DNA of 64,000 bases from Streptomyces sp. NBC_01275 (GTDB lineage Bacteria > Actinomycetota > Actinomycetes > Streptomycetales > Streptomycetaceae), in NCBI RefSeq assembly GCF_026340655.1, contig NZ_JAPEOZ010000001.1:1860001-1924000 (forward strand). The letters are read 5' to 3'. Made by a program: the position numbers and the translations under genes. The notes under the pieces are model-generated. The model did not search any database, was not told where the DNA came from, and saw only the letters and a list, made by a program, of their open reading frames with translations. Positions 16,229 to 24,022 of the stretch are shown here, one piece after another; within the stretch, counting starts at the first letter, position 1; each line of letters begins with the position of its first letter.

Positions 16229-16725
16229 CGCGGTGAGACCGATGCGAGGAGCGCGGGGGCGACGGCGTCAGAAGGCATGGGAAGGCTCCGGTGGAGTGCC
16301 TTCACACGGCGAAGAGATACGGCCGAGCCCCTCAGCAGGGCCGTGGAGTGAGACTACGGCCGCGTTTCCCCTCACTGTCAAGGGTGTCCGCATGGTGAGC
16401 GGTACGTCTCAGGTCGGTTGACGGGCAACCGGAGACCTGTTCCACTTGGCCCATGCATCCACAGCAGTGGCTGGTCACCCGCTCCCACATCGACTTCGGT
16501 CGAGTGTGGTCCTGTTCCTGTTGAGCTGACCCCCTGCGCGCCTTGCTCCCCTGACCGGACGGGCGTCTTTCGCGTTCTCCCCGCTCTTTCCCGTCTTCAG
16601 CTTTCCGTCTTCAGCTTTCCATCTCTGCCTTCTTTGCCCTCTTTGCCGTCTTCGTTCCTTCCCGTCTTCGCCTTCACACGCGCACCCCTCTCCTTCCTTC
16701 CCCTCCCCTCACCCCCCTATGGCGG
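16229..16725. other. Gene-free interval with a pyrimidine-rich tract
   Basis: No credible ORF is seen. The left part must hold the promoter of the flavoprotein operon. From about 16571 to 16720 the plus strand is almost entirely pyrimidine, with the 14-mer CGTCTTCAGCTTTC in exact tandem (16592-16605 and 16606-16619) followed by degenerate TCTTTG/CCTTC repeats. The tract lies just after the cvnD stop on that gene's template side, so the cvn transcript would run into a purine-rich 3' end. Confidence 0.6.
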
Positions 16726-17322
16726 CTACCGCACCACCACCGCCCGTTTCCTGGAGGCAGCCCGCACCCCGATCACCCGGTCCATCAGCGCCCCGAGCAC
16801 ATCCCGTACGGAGCCGCGGTCCCGCGCATCGCACTCCAGCACCGGAACGTCCGTACTCAGGCCCAACGCCTCCCGGACCTCGTCCAGTTCGAACCGTTCG
16901 GCCCCGTCGAACCGGTTCACCGCCAGCACGAAGGGCGCCTCCTGCGACTCGAAGTAGTCGACCGCGGGAAAGCACTCCTCGATCCGGCGGGTGTCCACGA
17001 GGACCACCGTGCCCAGCGCGCCCTCCACCAGGTCGTCCCACAGGAACGAGAACCGGTCCTGCCCGGGCGTGCCGAACAGATACAGCGCGATGGTCGGATC
17101 GAGGGTGATGCGCCCGAAGTCGAGTGCGACGGTGGTCGTCGTCTTGGACTCCACGCCCTCGAGCGAGTCGACCCCCACCGACACCTGGGTGATCGCCGCC
17201 TCCGTGTCGAGCGGCTCGATCTCGGAGACGGCTCCGATGAAGGTCGTCTTGCCGACCCCGAGTCCCCCGCTCACCACGATCTTCACGGCGAGCGGCACGA
17301 TTTTGTCAGAGCGCCCGGACAT
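16726..17322 (-). CDS. cvnD: Conservon GTPase CvnD
   Basis: A 198-aa Ras-like small GTPase, fourth protein of a Streptomyces conservon. The P-loop GGLGVGKTT occupies residues 19-27, with the switch region TTTTVALDFGRI and the G3 motif LFGTPGQDRF. The G4 region NRF-D (LAVNRFDGAERF) is close to the usual N-K-x-D. It overlaps cvnC by 17 bases, so expression is coupled. CvnD is thought to work with CvnA-C in a membrane-proximal complex resembling eukaryotic G-protein signalling. It is the last gene of the operon, followed by a pyrimidine-rich tract. Confidence 0.93.
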   Translation of the reverse strand: MSGRSDKIVPLAVKIVVSGGLGVGKTTFIGAVSEIEPLDTEAAITQVSVGVDSLEGVESKTTTTVALDFGRITLDPTIALYLFGTPGQDRFSFLWDDLVEGALGTVVLVDTRRIEECFPAVDYFESQEAPFVLAVNRFDGAERFELDEVREALGLSTDVPVLECDARDRGSVRDVLGALMDRVIGVRAASRKRAVVVR

Positions 17323-17662
17323 GATCCCTGATCCTTTCGAGCAACTGGAGCGGTAGCTCCGCGGGGTGCCGGCACGCGAGCTGTCCGGCGACGACGAGGT
17401 CGGAGATCAGCACCTTGGCCACTCCGAGGGGGACGCCGACCCGGTCGGCGACCTCCGCGACGGTCGTCGGCCGTTCGCACACCGCGACGATGTGCCGCCG
17501 CTCGAACGCCAGCGTCTCGTCGGGCGCGCCCACGGCGACCACCAGCGTCTCCAGGCGCAGATCCGCCTGGAGCGGCTCGGCCCGGCCGCCGGTGATGATG
17601 AACGGCCGTACGAAGTCCGCGTCCTCGACAGGAGATACGTCCCTCGGCTGCGAGCCGCTCAC
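17306..17662 (-). CDS. cvnC: Conservon protein CvnC (DUF742)
   Basis: A 118-aa DUF742 protein with a winged-helix-like C-terminal half: TTVAEVADRVGVPLGVAKVL resembles a helix-turn-helix pair, followed by ISDLVVAGQLACRHP. The N-terminal FVRPFIITGGRAEP motif is the hallmark of the family. The start is GTG 17662, overlapping the cvnB stop (GTGA), and its 3' end overlaps cvnD. No DNA target is known; family members are assumed to bridge CvnB and CvnD. Confidence 0.92.
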   Translation of the reverse strand: MSGSQPRDVSPVEDADFVRPFIITGGRAEPLQADLRLETLVVAVGAPDETLAFERRHIVAVCERPTTVAEVADRVGVPLGVAKVLISDLVVAGQLACRHPAELPLQLLERIRDHVRAL

Positions 17663-18087
17663 CGCGGCAGCACCTGGCGCAGATCGGCGATGAGCGTCGG
17701 CGTGAGCAGATCGCCCGCCCGCTCCGCGAGCACCGCCATCTCATAGCCGACCAGGCCGAGTTCACCGCTGGAGTCGGCGAGGACCCCCAGACAGCTGCCG
17801 TCGCGGATCGCGGAGACGAGCAGGAAGCCCCGCCCCATCTCGATCATGATCAGCTTGACCCCGTCGAAGCCGTACCGCTTGGACGCGCTGCGGGCCAGGC
17901 TGCTGAGGCCCGAGACGATCGCCGCGAGATGGTCGGCCTCGGTGCGGCCGAGCCCGTCCGAGACGGCGATCAGCAGTCCGTCGGAGGAGACGGCGACCGC
18001 GTCCCGTACCCCGTCGGTGCTGCGGACGAAGTTGGCGAGCAGCCAGTTGAAGGTCTGCGAGTCGTGCTGGGTGTCGACGGCGGTCAC
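17659..18087 (-). CDS. cvnB: Conservon protein CvnB (roadblock/LC7)
   Basis: A 142-aa roadblock/LC7-domain protein, likely to regulate the nucleotide state of CvnD as MglB-type proteins do for MglA. The core reads FNWLLANFVRSTDGVRDAVA (14-33) and VSSDGLLIAVSDGLGRTEAD, then the strand GRGFLLVSAIRDGSCLGVLA. The start is GTG 18087 overlapping the cvnA stop; its own stop overlaps the cvnC GTG. It has the usual family length with no extra domain. Confidence 0.93.
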   Translation of the reverse strand: MTAVDTQHDSQTFNWLLANFVRSTDGVRDAVAVSSDGLLIAVSDGLGRTEADHLAAIVSGLSSLARSASKRYGFDGVKLIMIEMGRGFLLVSAIRDGSCLGVLADSSGELGLVGYEMAVLAERAGDLLTPTLIADLRQVLPR

Positions 18088-20429
18088 TGGGCGGCACCCT
18101 CGTTCGTCGCGGTGTTCTTCTCGGTGCTGCTCTCGGCGTTCCGCTGCTTCTCCTTCTCGACGCTGATCCCGCCCCGCATGTGCGCACTGCGCAGGGTGGA
18201 GAGCATCCCGGAGACCTGCTCGGGGGTCCGGTCGGGGCTGGGCGGCGCGGTGGGGGCGAGCCGGACGGTCCGGTCGGTCTCGTTCACCGCCTCCGCGATG
18301 GCGCTGCGCTGCGGCCGCTTCACCAGGCCGTTACGGGTCCGGGCGGCGGACCCGCCCCTGGCGGCGACCGGAGCGGCCTGCGCTTTCTCGGGCACGGGCA
18401 CGGGTTCGACCGCCTCCTCCTTCTTCTCCACCTCTGCCTTCCTCGGTGCGGGAACCGTCGACCCCGCAACCGTCGACCCCGCACCCGCACCCGTCGACCT
18501 GACCGTCACCGCCGCCTCCGTCAGCAGCCCCGCGGGGATCAGCACCCGGGCGACGACGCCGGCGGCCGGGGCCTCCCCGAGCCGTACCTCGATCCCGCGC
18601 TTGCGGGCGAGCGCGCCGACCACGAAGTGGCCCAGGAACCTGGTGGGTTCGGCCATGAAGCTGGCGGTCCCGGACAGCCGTACGTTGGCCTCGGCGAGCA
18701 TCTGGGCGTCCATGCCGAGGCCGTGGTCGACGATCGCGACCAGATACCCGGCGCTGGTGCGCCGCCCCTCGACCTCGACGTCGGAGTCCGGCGGCGAGAA
18801 ACTCAGCGCGTTCTCGATCAACTCGGCGAGCAGATGGGACACTTCGGCGACGACGGCCCCGTTGACCTGGGCGGGCTCGATCCGGCGCAGGGTGACCCTG
18901 CGGTACTCCTCCACCTCGGAGAGCGCGGCGCGCAGCACGTCGGTGACGGCGAGCGGGGTGGCCCAGGGGCGGGGGCTGGACTCGCCGGCGAGCACGAGCA
19001 GGCTCTCGGCGTTACGGCGCATCCGGGTGGCCAGGTGGTCCAGCTCGAAGAGGTTGGCGAGGGTCGCGGGGTCGGCGTCCTCGTGCTCCAGCTTGTTGAT
19101 GAAGCTGATCTGACGGCGTACCAGGTTCTGGTTGCGCCGGCCCAGGCTGACCAGCGAGTCGGTGGCGTTGCGACGCAGCACGGCCTGTTCGGTGGCGAGG
19201 TCGAACGCGGCCCGCTGCACCCGGTCGAACGCCTCGGCGACCTCCCGCACCTCGGCCCCGGCGTTGTCCGCCACGGCGAGTGCGGCGGGCGGCTCGGGAG
19301 TCTCGCCCGAGGGCGCGTTCTGCACGGCGGCGACGGCCGTCGGCAACTGCTCGCTCGCCACCTTCCGTGCCTGCTGCGCGAGTTCGGCGAGCGGCGCGGA
19401 GACGGATCGTACGCAGTCCAGGGCGAGTCCGCCGAGGGCGGCGACCGTGGCGAGGGCGAGGAGCAGGAACAGCAGCAGGTCGCGCTGGGCGGCGCTCTCC
19501 AGCTCGGCGGCACGGTTCTCGACGTCGACGCCGAGCGAGATCTGCACGTTCCGCAGTCCGTTGATGGTCGACGTCGTGGAGTCCCACCACGCCATGGGCG
19601 GCAGGTCGCTCCACTTCAGCCGTCCGCCGCCGTGCACCGCGGTGGACTCGTAGGACCAGGCGCGTTCCGCGTCCGGCGTGGTCATCGCCGTGTCCAGCCG
19701 GCGTTCCTGCGCCGCGGTCGCCGAGCGCGGGAAGGCGTCGAGGGCGGCCAGCCGGCCGGCGCGGATCTCCATGAAGCGGCTGTAGTCGCCGTCGCGGAAT
19801 GCGCCCGCGCGCACCGAGCCCAGCACGATGGCCCGCTCCTCGCCCGTGAACTCCTTGGCGTTGCCGAGGACTTGGAGCGACTGATAGGCGTCGCGCAGTC
19901 GGCCGTCGTGGACCTCGTCGAGTCCGAGGTCGAGCCGGTCGAGGACGGTGATCGTGGTGGTGAACCAGTCGAAGGTGGCCTTCACCACGCCGGTGCCGCC
20001 GTCGGCGGCGCTCCGGATGCCGACCAGTCCGTCGATCCGGTCGAGGGACTCGCGGACCGAGCCGGCGGCCGCGTCGTCGCGCCCCTTCAGCGCCTGGCCG
20101 AGAGCCGTGCGGGCGGTGTCGGTCGCCTTGCGCTGGGCGGGCAGCTTGCCGCCGAACTGGCGGACTCCGCCGACGTATCCGGTGGTGAGTCCGCGTTCCT
20201 TCTGCAGTTCGTGGACGAGGCCCTGGAGGGTGATCTCCAGCCGGGCGTTGTCCGCGGTGGCGGAGGCGTTGCGGTAGGCGGAGATCTGCTCGGCCGCCGC
20301 GACGCCGAGCAGGGCCAGCAGGACCGCGAGAGCGAGGATCAGGATCCTCAGAAGTCTGGTGCGGATGGTGCGGGGGGCGTGAGAGCCACGGGGAGTGCGC
20401 GGGAAACGTGGGGTATGAACTGCGTCCAC
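18084..20429 (-). CDS. cvnA: Conservon sensor histidine-kinase-like protein CvnA (NIT domain)
   Basis: A 781-aa membrane sensor. Transmembrane helix 1 lies at about 25-47 (LLRILILALAVLLALLG). An extracellular nitrate/nitrite-sensing (NIT) type domain runs about 48-312 (HELQKERGLTTGYVGG). Helix 2 is at about 313-336, then a HAMP-like linker and a GHKL ATPase domain (LAELIENALSFSPPDSDVEV N-box and VDHGLGMDAQMLAEANVRLS G-box). As in other conservons there is no clear phospho-accepting His box. The C-terminal 170 residues are Pro/Ala/Lys-rich and probably disordered. The start is GTG 20429 with a weak AAGG site. It is the first gene of cvnABCD; the promoter must lie in 20430-20642. Confidence 0.92.
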   Translation of the reverse strand: MDAVHTPRFPRTPRGSHAPRTIRTRLLRILILALAVLLALLGVAAAEQISAYRNASATADNARLEITLQGLVHELQKERGLTTGYVGGVRQFGGKLPAQRKATDTARTALGQALKGRDDAAAGSVRESLDRIDGLVGIRSAADGGTGVVKATFDWFTTTITVLDRLDLGLDEVHDGRLRDAYQSLQVLGNAKEFTGEERAIVLGSVRAGAFRDGDYSRFMEIRAGRLAALDAFPRSATAAQERRLDTAMTTPDAERAWSYESTAVHGGGRLKWSDLPPMAWWDSTTSTINGLRNVQISLGVDVENRAAELESAAQRDLLLFLLLALATVAALGGLALDCVRSVSAPLAELAQQARKVASEQLPTAVAAVQNAPSGETPEPPAALAVADNAGAEVREVAEAFDRVQRAAFDLATEQAVLRRNATDSLVSLGRRNQNLVRRQISFINKLEHEDADPATLANLFELDHLATRMRRNAESLLVLAGESSPRPWATPLAVTDVLRAALSEVEEYRRVTLRRIEPAQVNGAVVAEVSHLLAELIENALSFSPPDSDVEVEGRRTSAGYLVAIVDHGLGMDAQMLAEANVRLSGTASFMAEPTRFLGHFVVGALARKRGIEVRLGEAPAAGVVARVLIPAGLLTEAAVTVRSTGAGAGSTVAGSTVPAPRKAEVEKKEEAVEPVPVPEKAQAAPVAARGGSAARTRNGLVKRPQRSAIAEAVNETDRTVRLAPTAPPSPDRTPEQVSGMLSTLRSAHMRGGISVEKEKQRNAESSTEKNTATNEGAAQ

Positions 20430-20642
20430 TGAAGTGCCTTAAGAGGGAGGCGGGAGGCGAAATGGTTCTGCACCCGCCCAACGACCCTCACACAACGCCG
20501 GTCACCCGATCATGTTTTTGTTTTACCTCACCGAAATGCGGCGCGGCGATACGCACAGGTCGGCCCCGCATGTCCGGGCCGACCTACAGCTGACGTATAC
20601 GGACTCAATGACGCTCCGTCAGCACAGGCGTCGGCAAAGGCG

Positions 20643-21872
20643 TCAGCAGGAGCAGTCGCACGCGCAGCACTCACAGCATTCGCAGGCCTCGCAGCAGTTA
20701 CAGCAGTCGCAGCAGCCGCCGTCACAGCCGCTGCTGCACCACCCCTCACGCTTCTTCCTCGACCAGGGCCCCTCGAACTCGTCGGCGCAGCACGCCTTGC
20801 AGGTGCAGCACAACCCGAGCGCCACGGCGCATCCGGCCCAGAAGCCCCGTTTGTCGGGACGCGGCGGCTCACCGCCGTAGGGGTTGCCGCCGAAAGGGTT
20901 GCCGGGAGCGTTCGGGTCCACCGGGCCCTGCGGGGCGTACGGCCCGGTCGGCGGCCCGAAAGCGCCCTGCGCCGGATGCCCCGCAGGATGCCCGCACGAC
21001 TGCGTCCCGAACGCCCGGTCCACCGACCGCCCCAGCTCGTGCGCGAGCAGCAGATGCGCCAGCTTTCCGTCGGCGAAGTCGACGTCCCGCAGGGCGAGCC
21101 GTATCCCGTGCAGCGCGTCGTCGGCGAGCCGGCGGGCCTCGGTGAGCGGGGTCTGCGTGGCGGTCAGCGGGTTCCAGGCCCCGGCGGCCGCGTCGGCGGC
21201 CCGGTCCTCCACGGCGTCCAGCAGATGCGCCAGCCGCCCGAAGAGGCGTCCGGCCTCGGCGAGCGGCTGGGCGTTGCCCGGGCGGCCCGCCAGGACCGCG
21301 GTGTGCGCGAAGGCCGCGGCGGTGGCGGTCTCCGTCGGCTCGGTGACGGTCAGCAACGAGGTGCCGGGCCCGGCCAGCGTCTCGATCCCGAACTGCCGGT
21401 CGACCGCGTCCACCAGCACGGCCGTGTCGAACCCGACGGCCGCCCCGGTCCGTTCCCCTGCCCGCCCCCAGCTCGCGGCCACTCTGCGCGCGGCGACCGC
21501 GACCGGTCGGCGGGCCAGCACCCCGTCCCCGTCGGCGACGTGGTCGCGCACCTTGGCGGAGGCCAGCACCAGCGAGACGGCGGCGGCGAGCCGCGCGCCC
21601 TCACCCTGAGCGACGGACGCGGTGCGCATCCCGCGCAACGGACAGGGCCCCGCCGTACGCCGCCACCCGCCTGCGGCCCCGCCCCCGGCCCGCTCGACGG
21701 CCTGAGCCTCCGTCAGAACCGATATGAGCAGTCCGTCGTAGTTGGTGACGATGCGCGCGAACTGCCCGTGGTCGCCGCGCAGCGCAAGGCACAGCCCGCA
21801 CAAGTGGGCCATCCACTGCGTCTTGAGCTGCTCGCCGAGACGGTGACTGCACGGCCTGACGATTCCGAACAC
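20643..21872 (-). CDS. DUF5685-family protein with a cysteine-cluster tail
   Basis: A 409-aa protein starting MFGIVRPCSHRLGEQLKTQW, followed by MAHLCGLCLALRGDHGQFAR; the conserved N-terminal Cys residues (C-x-x-C in HLCGLC) are typical of the DUF5685 family. A helical middle (40-290) leads to a Pro/Gly-rich linker and then a tail (343-409) with 22 cysteines; 16 lie in the last 31 residues, as CC, CDCC and CECC runs. That tail suggests metal loading, thiol chemistry or redox sensing (inference). No signal peptide. It is divergent from sflA. A shared function with sflA is not supported by anything in the sequence. Confidence 0.75.
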   Translation of the reverse strand: MFGIVRPCSHRLGEQLKTQWMAHLCGLCLALRGDHGQFARIVTNYDGLLISVLTEAQAVERAGGGAAGGWRRTAGPCPLRGMRTASVAQGEGARLAAAVSLVLASAKVRDHVADGDGVLARRPVAVAARRVAASWGRAGERTGAAVGFDTAVLVDAVDRQFGIETLAGPGTSLLTVTEPTETATAAAFAHTAVLAGRPGNAQPLAEAGRLFGRLAHLLDAVEDRAADAAAGAWNPLTATQTPLTEARRLADDALHGIRLALRDVDFADGKLAHLLLAHELGRSVDRAFGTQSCGHPAGHPAQGAFGPPTGPYAPQGPVDPNAPGNPFGGNPYGGEPPRPDKRGFWAGCAVALGLCCTCKACCADEFEGPWSRKKREGWCSSGCDGGCCDCCNCCEACECCECCACDCSC

Positions 21873-22214
21873 GACGACCCCCGTGGTCCGTACGATGGTG
21901 GAGTGCTTTGAGCTGCCGCATCGTATCGGCCGATCGTCATGCCGGATCGGCCGGATCGGCTCGTCCTGGTCACGCGTACTTCACCCGTACGCACCGCTCG
22001 TCACCCGTACGCCACGAAGAATCATATTTCACTCTCAGTCAGCAGCCGTGCACGGCAGGACCCTTGGGAGACGCGGGCTCTCGACGTATTCGCTGTGCAC
22101 CAGTACCGTCACAAACCCCCCGCGCGGCGTCTATCCACTTGGCGCGACATCCGCATCATGGACGACCATGGGTCATGCGGAAAGCAAGAAGGACCGCTGT
22201 GAGAGGAGGCGTCC
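21873..22214. promoter_or_regulatory. Divergent promoter region of the DUF5685 gene and sflA, with phased repeats
   Basis: No ORF is supported. The motif TCAC[CG]CGTAC occurs three times at 21970, 21981 and 22001, that is, with spacings of 11 and 20 bases, close to whole helical turns; the last two copies extend to a 12-base identical TCACCCGTACGC. GATCGG also recurs around 21931-21960. The 3' end carries AGAGGAGG, the sflA ribosome site. Discrete -35/-10 boxes were not identified. Confidence 0.5.
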
Positions 22215-22652
22215 ATGGGATCGGTGCGCAAGGCGAGTGCCTGGCTTGGCCTCGTCGACGACAACGATGACGAGCGTTACTACGACGACGACTATTCCGA
22301 GGGGACCGACTCCGGAGACGCCTGGGTCACCGACCCCCGCGTGAAGGTGGCCACGGACACGGCCGAGGAGAAGGGCCGCCGCATCGGCACCGTCACCCCG
22401 GACAGCTTCCGGGACGCGCGGGCGATCGGCGAACTGTTCCGCGAGGGCGTCCCGGTCATCGTGAACCTCACGGCCATGGAGGCGGGCGACGCCAAGCGCG
22501 TCGTCGACTTCGCGGCCGGGCTGATCTTCGGTCTGCGCGGTTCGATCGAGCGTGTGTCGACCCGTGTGTTCCTGCTGACCCCCGCCAACACCGAGATCGT
22601 GAACGGGGACCCGGCCGCGCACCGCACGGACGGCTTCTTCAACCAGAGCTGA
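22215..22652 (+). CDS. sflA: SepF-like cell-division protein SflA
   Basis: A 145-aa SepF-family protein. The N-terminus [20 protein letters not shown] can form the membrane-binding amphipathic helix, then an acidic linker (20-50) leads to the SepF core: [40 protein letters not shown] and the [17 protein letters not shown] strand. SepF links FtsZ to the membrane. Streptomyces carries one true sepF in the division cluster plus SepF-like genes; the copy beside a glutaryl-CoA-dehydrogenase-like gene is the one called SflA in S. coelicolor, which limits ectopic Z-rings (identification by remembered synteny). AGAGGAGG precedes the ATG. Confidence 0.82.
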   Translation: MGSVRKASAWLGLVDDNDDERYYDDDYSEGTDSGDAWVTDPRVKVATDTAEEKGRRIGTVTPDSFRDARAIGELFREGVPVIVNLTAMEAGDAKRVVDFAAGLIFGLRGSIERVSTRVFLLTPANTEIVNGDPAAHRTDGFFNQS

Positions 22653-22677
22653 GGCAGGGCCGCTCACCGGCCCTGCC
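22653..22677. terminator. Bidirectional terminator between sflA and the acyl-CoA dehydrogenase gene
   Basis: GGCAGGGCCG (22653-22662) and CGGCCCTGCC (22668-22677) form a perfect 10-bp stem with a 5-base loop immediately after the sflA stop and 13 bases from the end of the convergent gene. Confidence 0.75.
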
Positions 22678-22690
22678 CCACCCCGGTGGG

Positions 22691-23881
22691 TCAGCGGAAG
22701 GCGTCGAGTCCGGTGAGCGCCTTGCCCAGCACGAGCTGGTGCATCTCGACGGTGCCCTCGTAGGTCAGCACCGACTCGAGGTTGGTCGCGTGCCGCATGA
22801 CGGGATACTCGAGCGAGATCCCGTTGGCCCCCAGAATCGTCCGCGCCGTACGACAGATGTCGATGGCCTCTCGTACGTTGTTGAGCTTGCCGAAGCTGAT
22901 CTGCTCGGGACGCAGGCGGCCGGCGTCCATGCGCCGCCCCAGGTGATGGGCGAGCAGAATCCCCTTGTGCAGCTCGACCGCCATGTCGGCGAGCTTGGCC
23001 TGGGTGAGCTGGAACCCTCCGATGGGCCGCCCGAACTGCTCCCGCGTCCTCGCGTACTCGACGGCGGTCTCGAAGCAGGACCGCGCCGCTCCCATCGCCC
23101 CCCAGACGATCCCGTAGCGGGCGTGCGACAGACAGCTGAGCGGCCCCCGCAGCCCGGTGACCTCCGGCAGCACCGCGTCGGCGGGCAGCCGCACCTCGTC
23201 GAGCACCAGCTCGCTGGTCACGCTGGCCCGCAGGGACCACTTGTGCTTGATCTCGGGCGCGGAGAACCCGGGAGCGTCGGTCGGCACGACGAACCCGCGG
23301 ATCCCGTCCTCGCTCTGCGCCCAGACCACGGCGACCCCGGCGACGGACCCGTTGGTGATCCACATCTTCCGCCCGTCGAGCACCCAGTCGGAGCCGTCGC
23401 GCTTGGCGTGGGTCCGCATGCCGGCGGGGTCGGACCCGTGATCGGGCTCGGTCAGCCCGAAGCATCCGATGACCTCGCCGGAGGCCATGCGCGGCAGCCA
23501 CTCCTGCTTCTGCTCCTCGGAGCCGAACCGGTGGATCGCGTACATGGCGAGCGAGCCCTGCACGGAGACGAGGGACCGGATCCCGGAGTCGGCGGCCTCC
23601 AGCTCCAGACAGGCGAGCCCGTACTGCACGGCACTGGCCCCCGCACACCCGTACCCGGTGAGCGACATCCCGAGCGCCCCGATCCCCCCGAGCTCCCGGG
23701 CCAGCTCCCGGATCCCCGGCAGCTCCCCCTGCTCGTACCACTCGGCGACATACGGCAGCACCCGATCCGAGGCCCACCTCCGCACGGTGTCCCGAACGGC
23801 GAGGTCCTCCGGCTCCAGCAGGTCGTCGATGCCGAGGGGGTCGGCGGGGTCGAAGGGGGGCAGGGGAGCGGACGCGGACAT
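22691..23881 (-). CDS. gcdH: Acyl-CoA dehydrogenase, glutaryl-CoA dehydrogenase-like
   Basis: A 396-aa flavin acyl-CoA dehydrogenase. Diagnostic pieces are CFGLTEPDHGSDPAGM and KMWITNGSVAGVAVVWAQ (FAD and substrate site), REQFGRPIGGFQLTQAKLAD, and the C-terminal TYEGTVEMHQLVLGKALTG, whose Glu is the catalytic base. SLVSVQGSLAMYAIHRFG resembles the glutaryl-CoA dehydrogenase substrate loop. The expected reaction is oxidation, probably with decarboxylation, of glutaryl-CoA to crotonyl-CoA in lysine/tryptophan breakdown; a related short-chain specificity is possible. A perfect palindrome lies just upstream. A terminator follows the gene. Confidence 0.85.
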   Translation of the reverse strand: MSASAPLPPFDPADPLGIDDLLEPEDLAVRDTVRRWASDRVLPYVAEWYEQGELPGIRELARELGGIGALGMSLTGYGCAGASAVQYGLACLELEAADSGIRSLVSVQGSLAMYAIHRFGSEEQKQEWLPRMASGEVIGCFGLTEPDHGSDPAGMRTHAKRDGSDWVLDGRKMWITNGSVAGVAVVWAQSEDGIRGFVVPTDAPGFSAPEIKHKWSLRASVTSELVLDEVRLPADAVLPEVTGLRGPLSCLSHARYGIVWGAMGAARSCFETAVEYARTREQFGRPIGGFQLTQAKLADMAVELHKGILLAHHLGRRMDAGRLRPEQISFGKLNNVREAIDICRTARTILGANGISLEYPVMRHATNLESVLTYEGTVEMHQLVLGKALTGLDAFR

Positions 23882-23897
23882 GAATGAGCCTCCGAAA

Positions 23898-23914
23898 AAC
23901 TAGCACCGCTAGTT
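23898..23914. promoter_or_regulatory. Palindromic operator upstream of the acyl-CoA dehydrogenase gene
   Basis: AACTAGC-ACC-GCTAGTT is a perfect 17-bp inverted repeat ending 17 bases before the ATG. Its position over the expected 5' leader suggests repression by a TetR-type regulator of acyl-CoA metabolism encoded elsewhere. No regulator gene is adjacent. Confidence 0.55.
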
Positions 23915-24022
23915 ACACCAACGCCGCAGACGTTACACCGCAAGCCGCCGACGGCGAAGAGCCCCCACGGGAGACGGCCGCCCTTCGGGAGACAGCAAAC
24001 GGGCGGCGCCCGGGTGGGAGAT

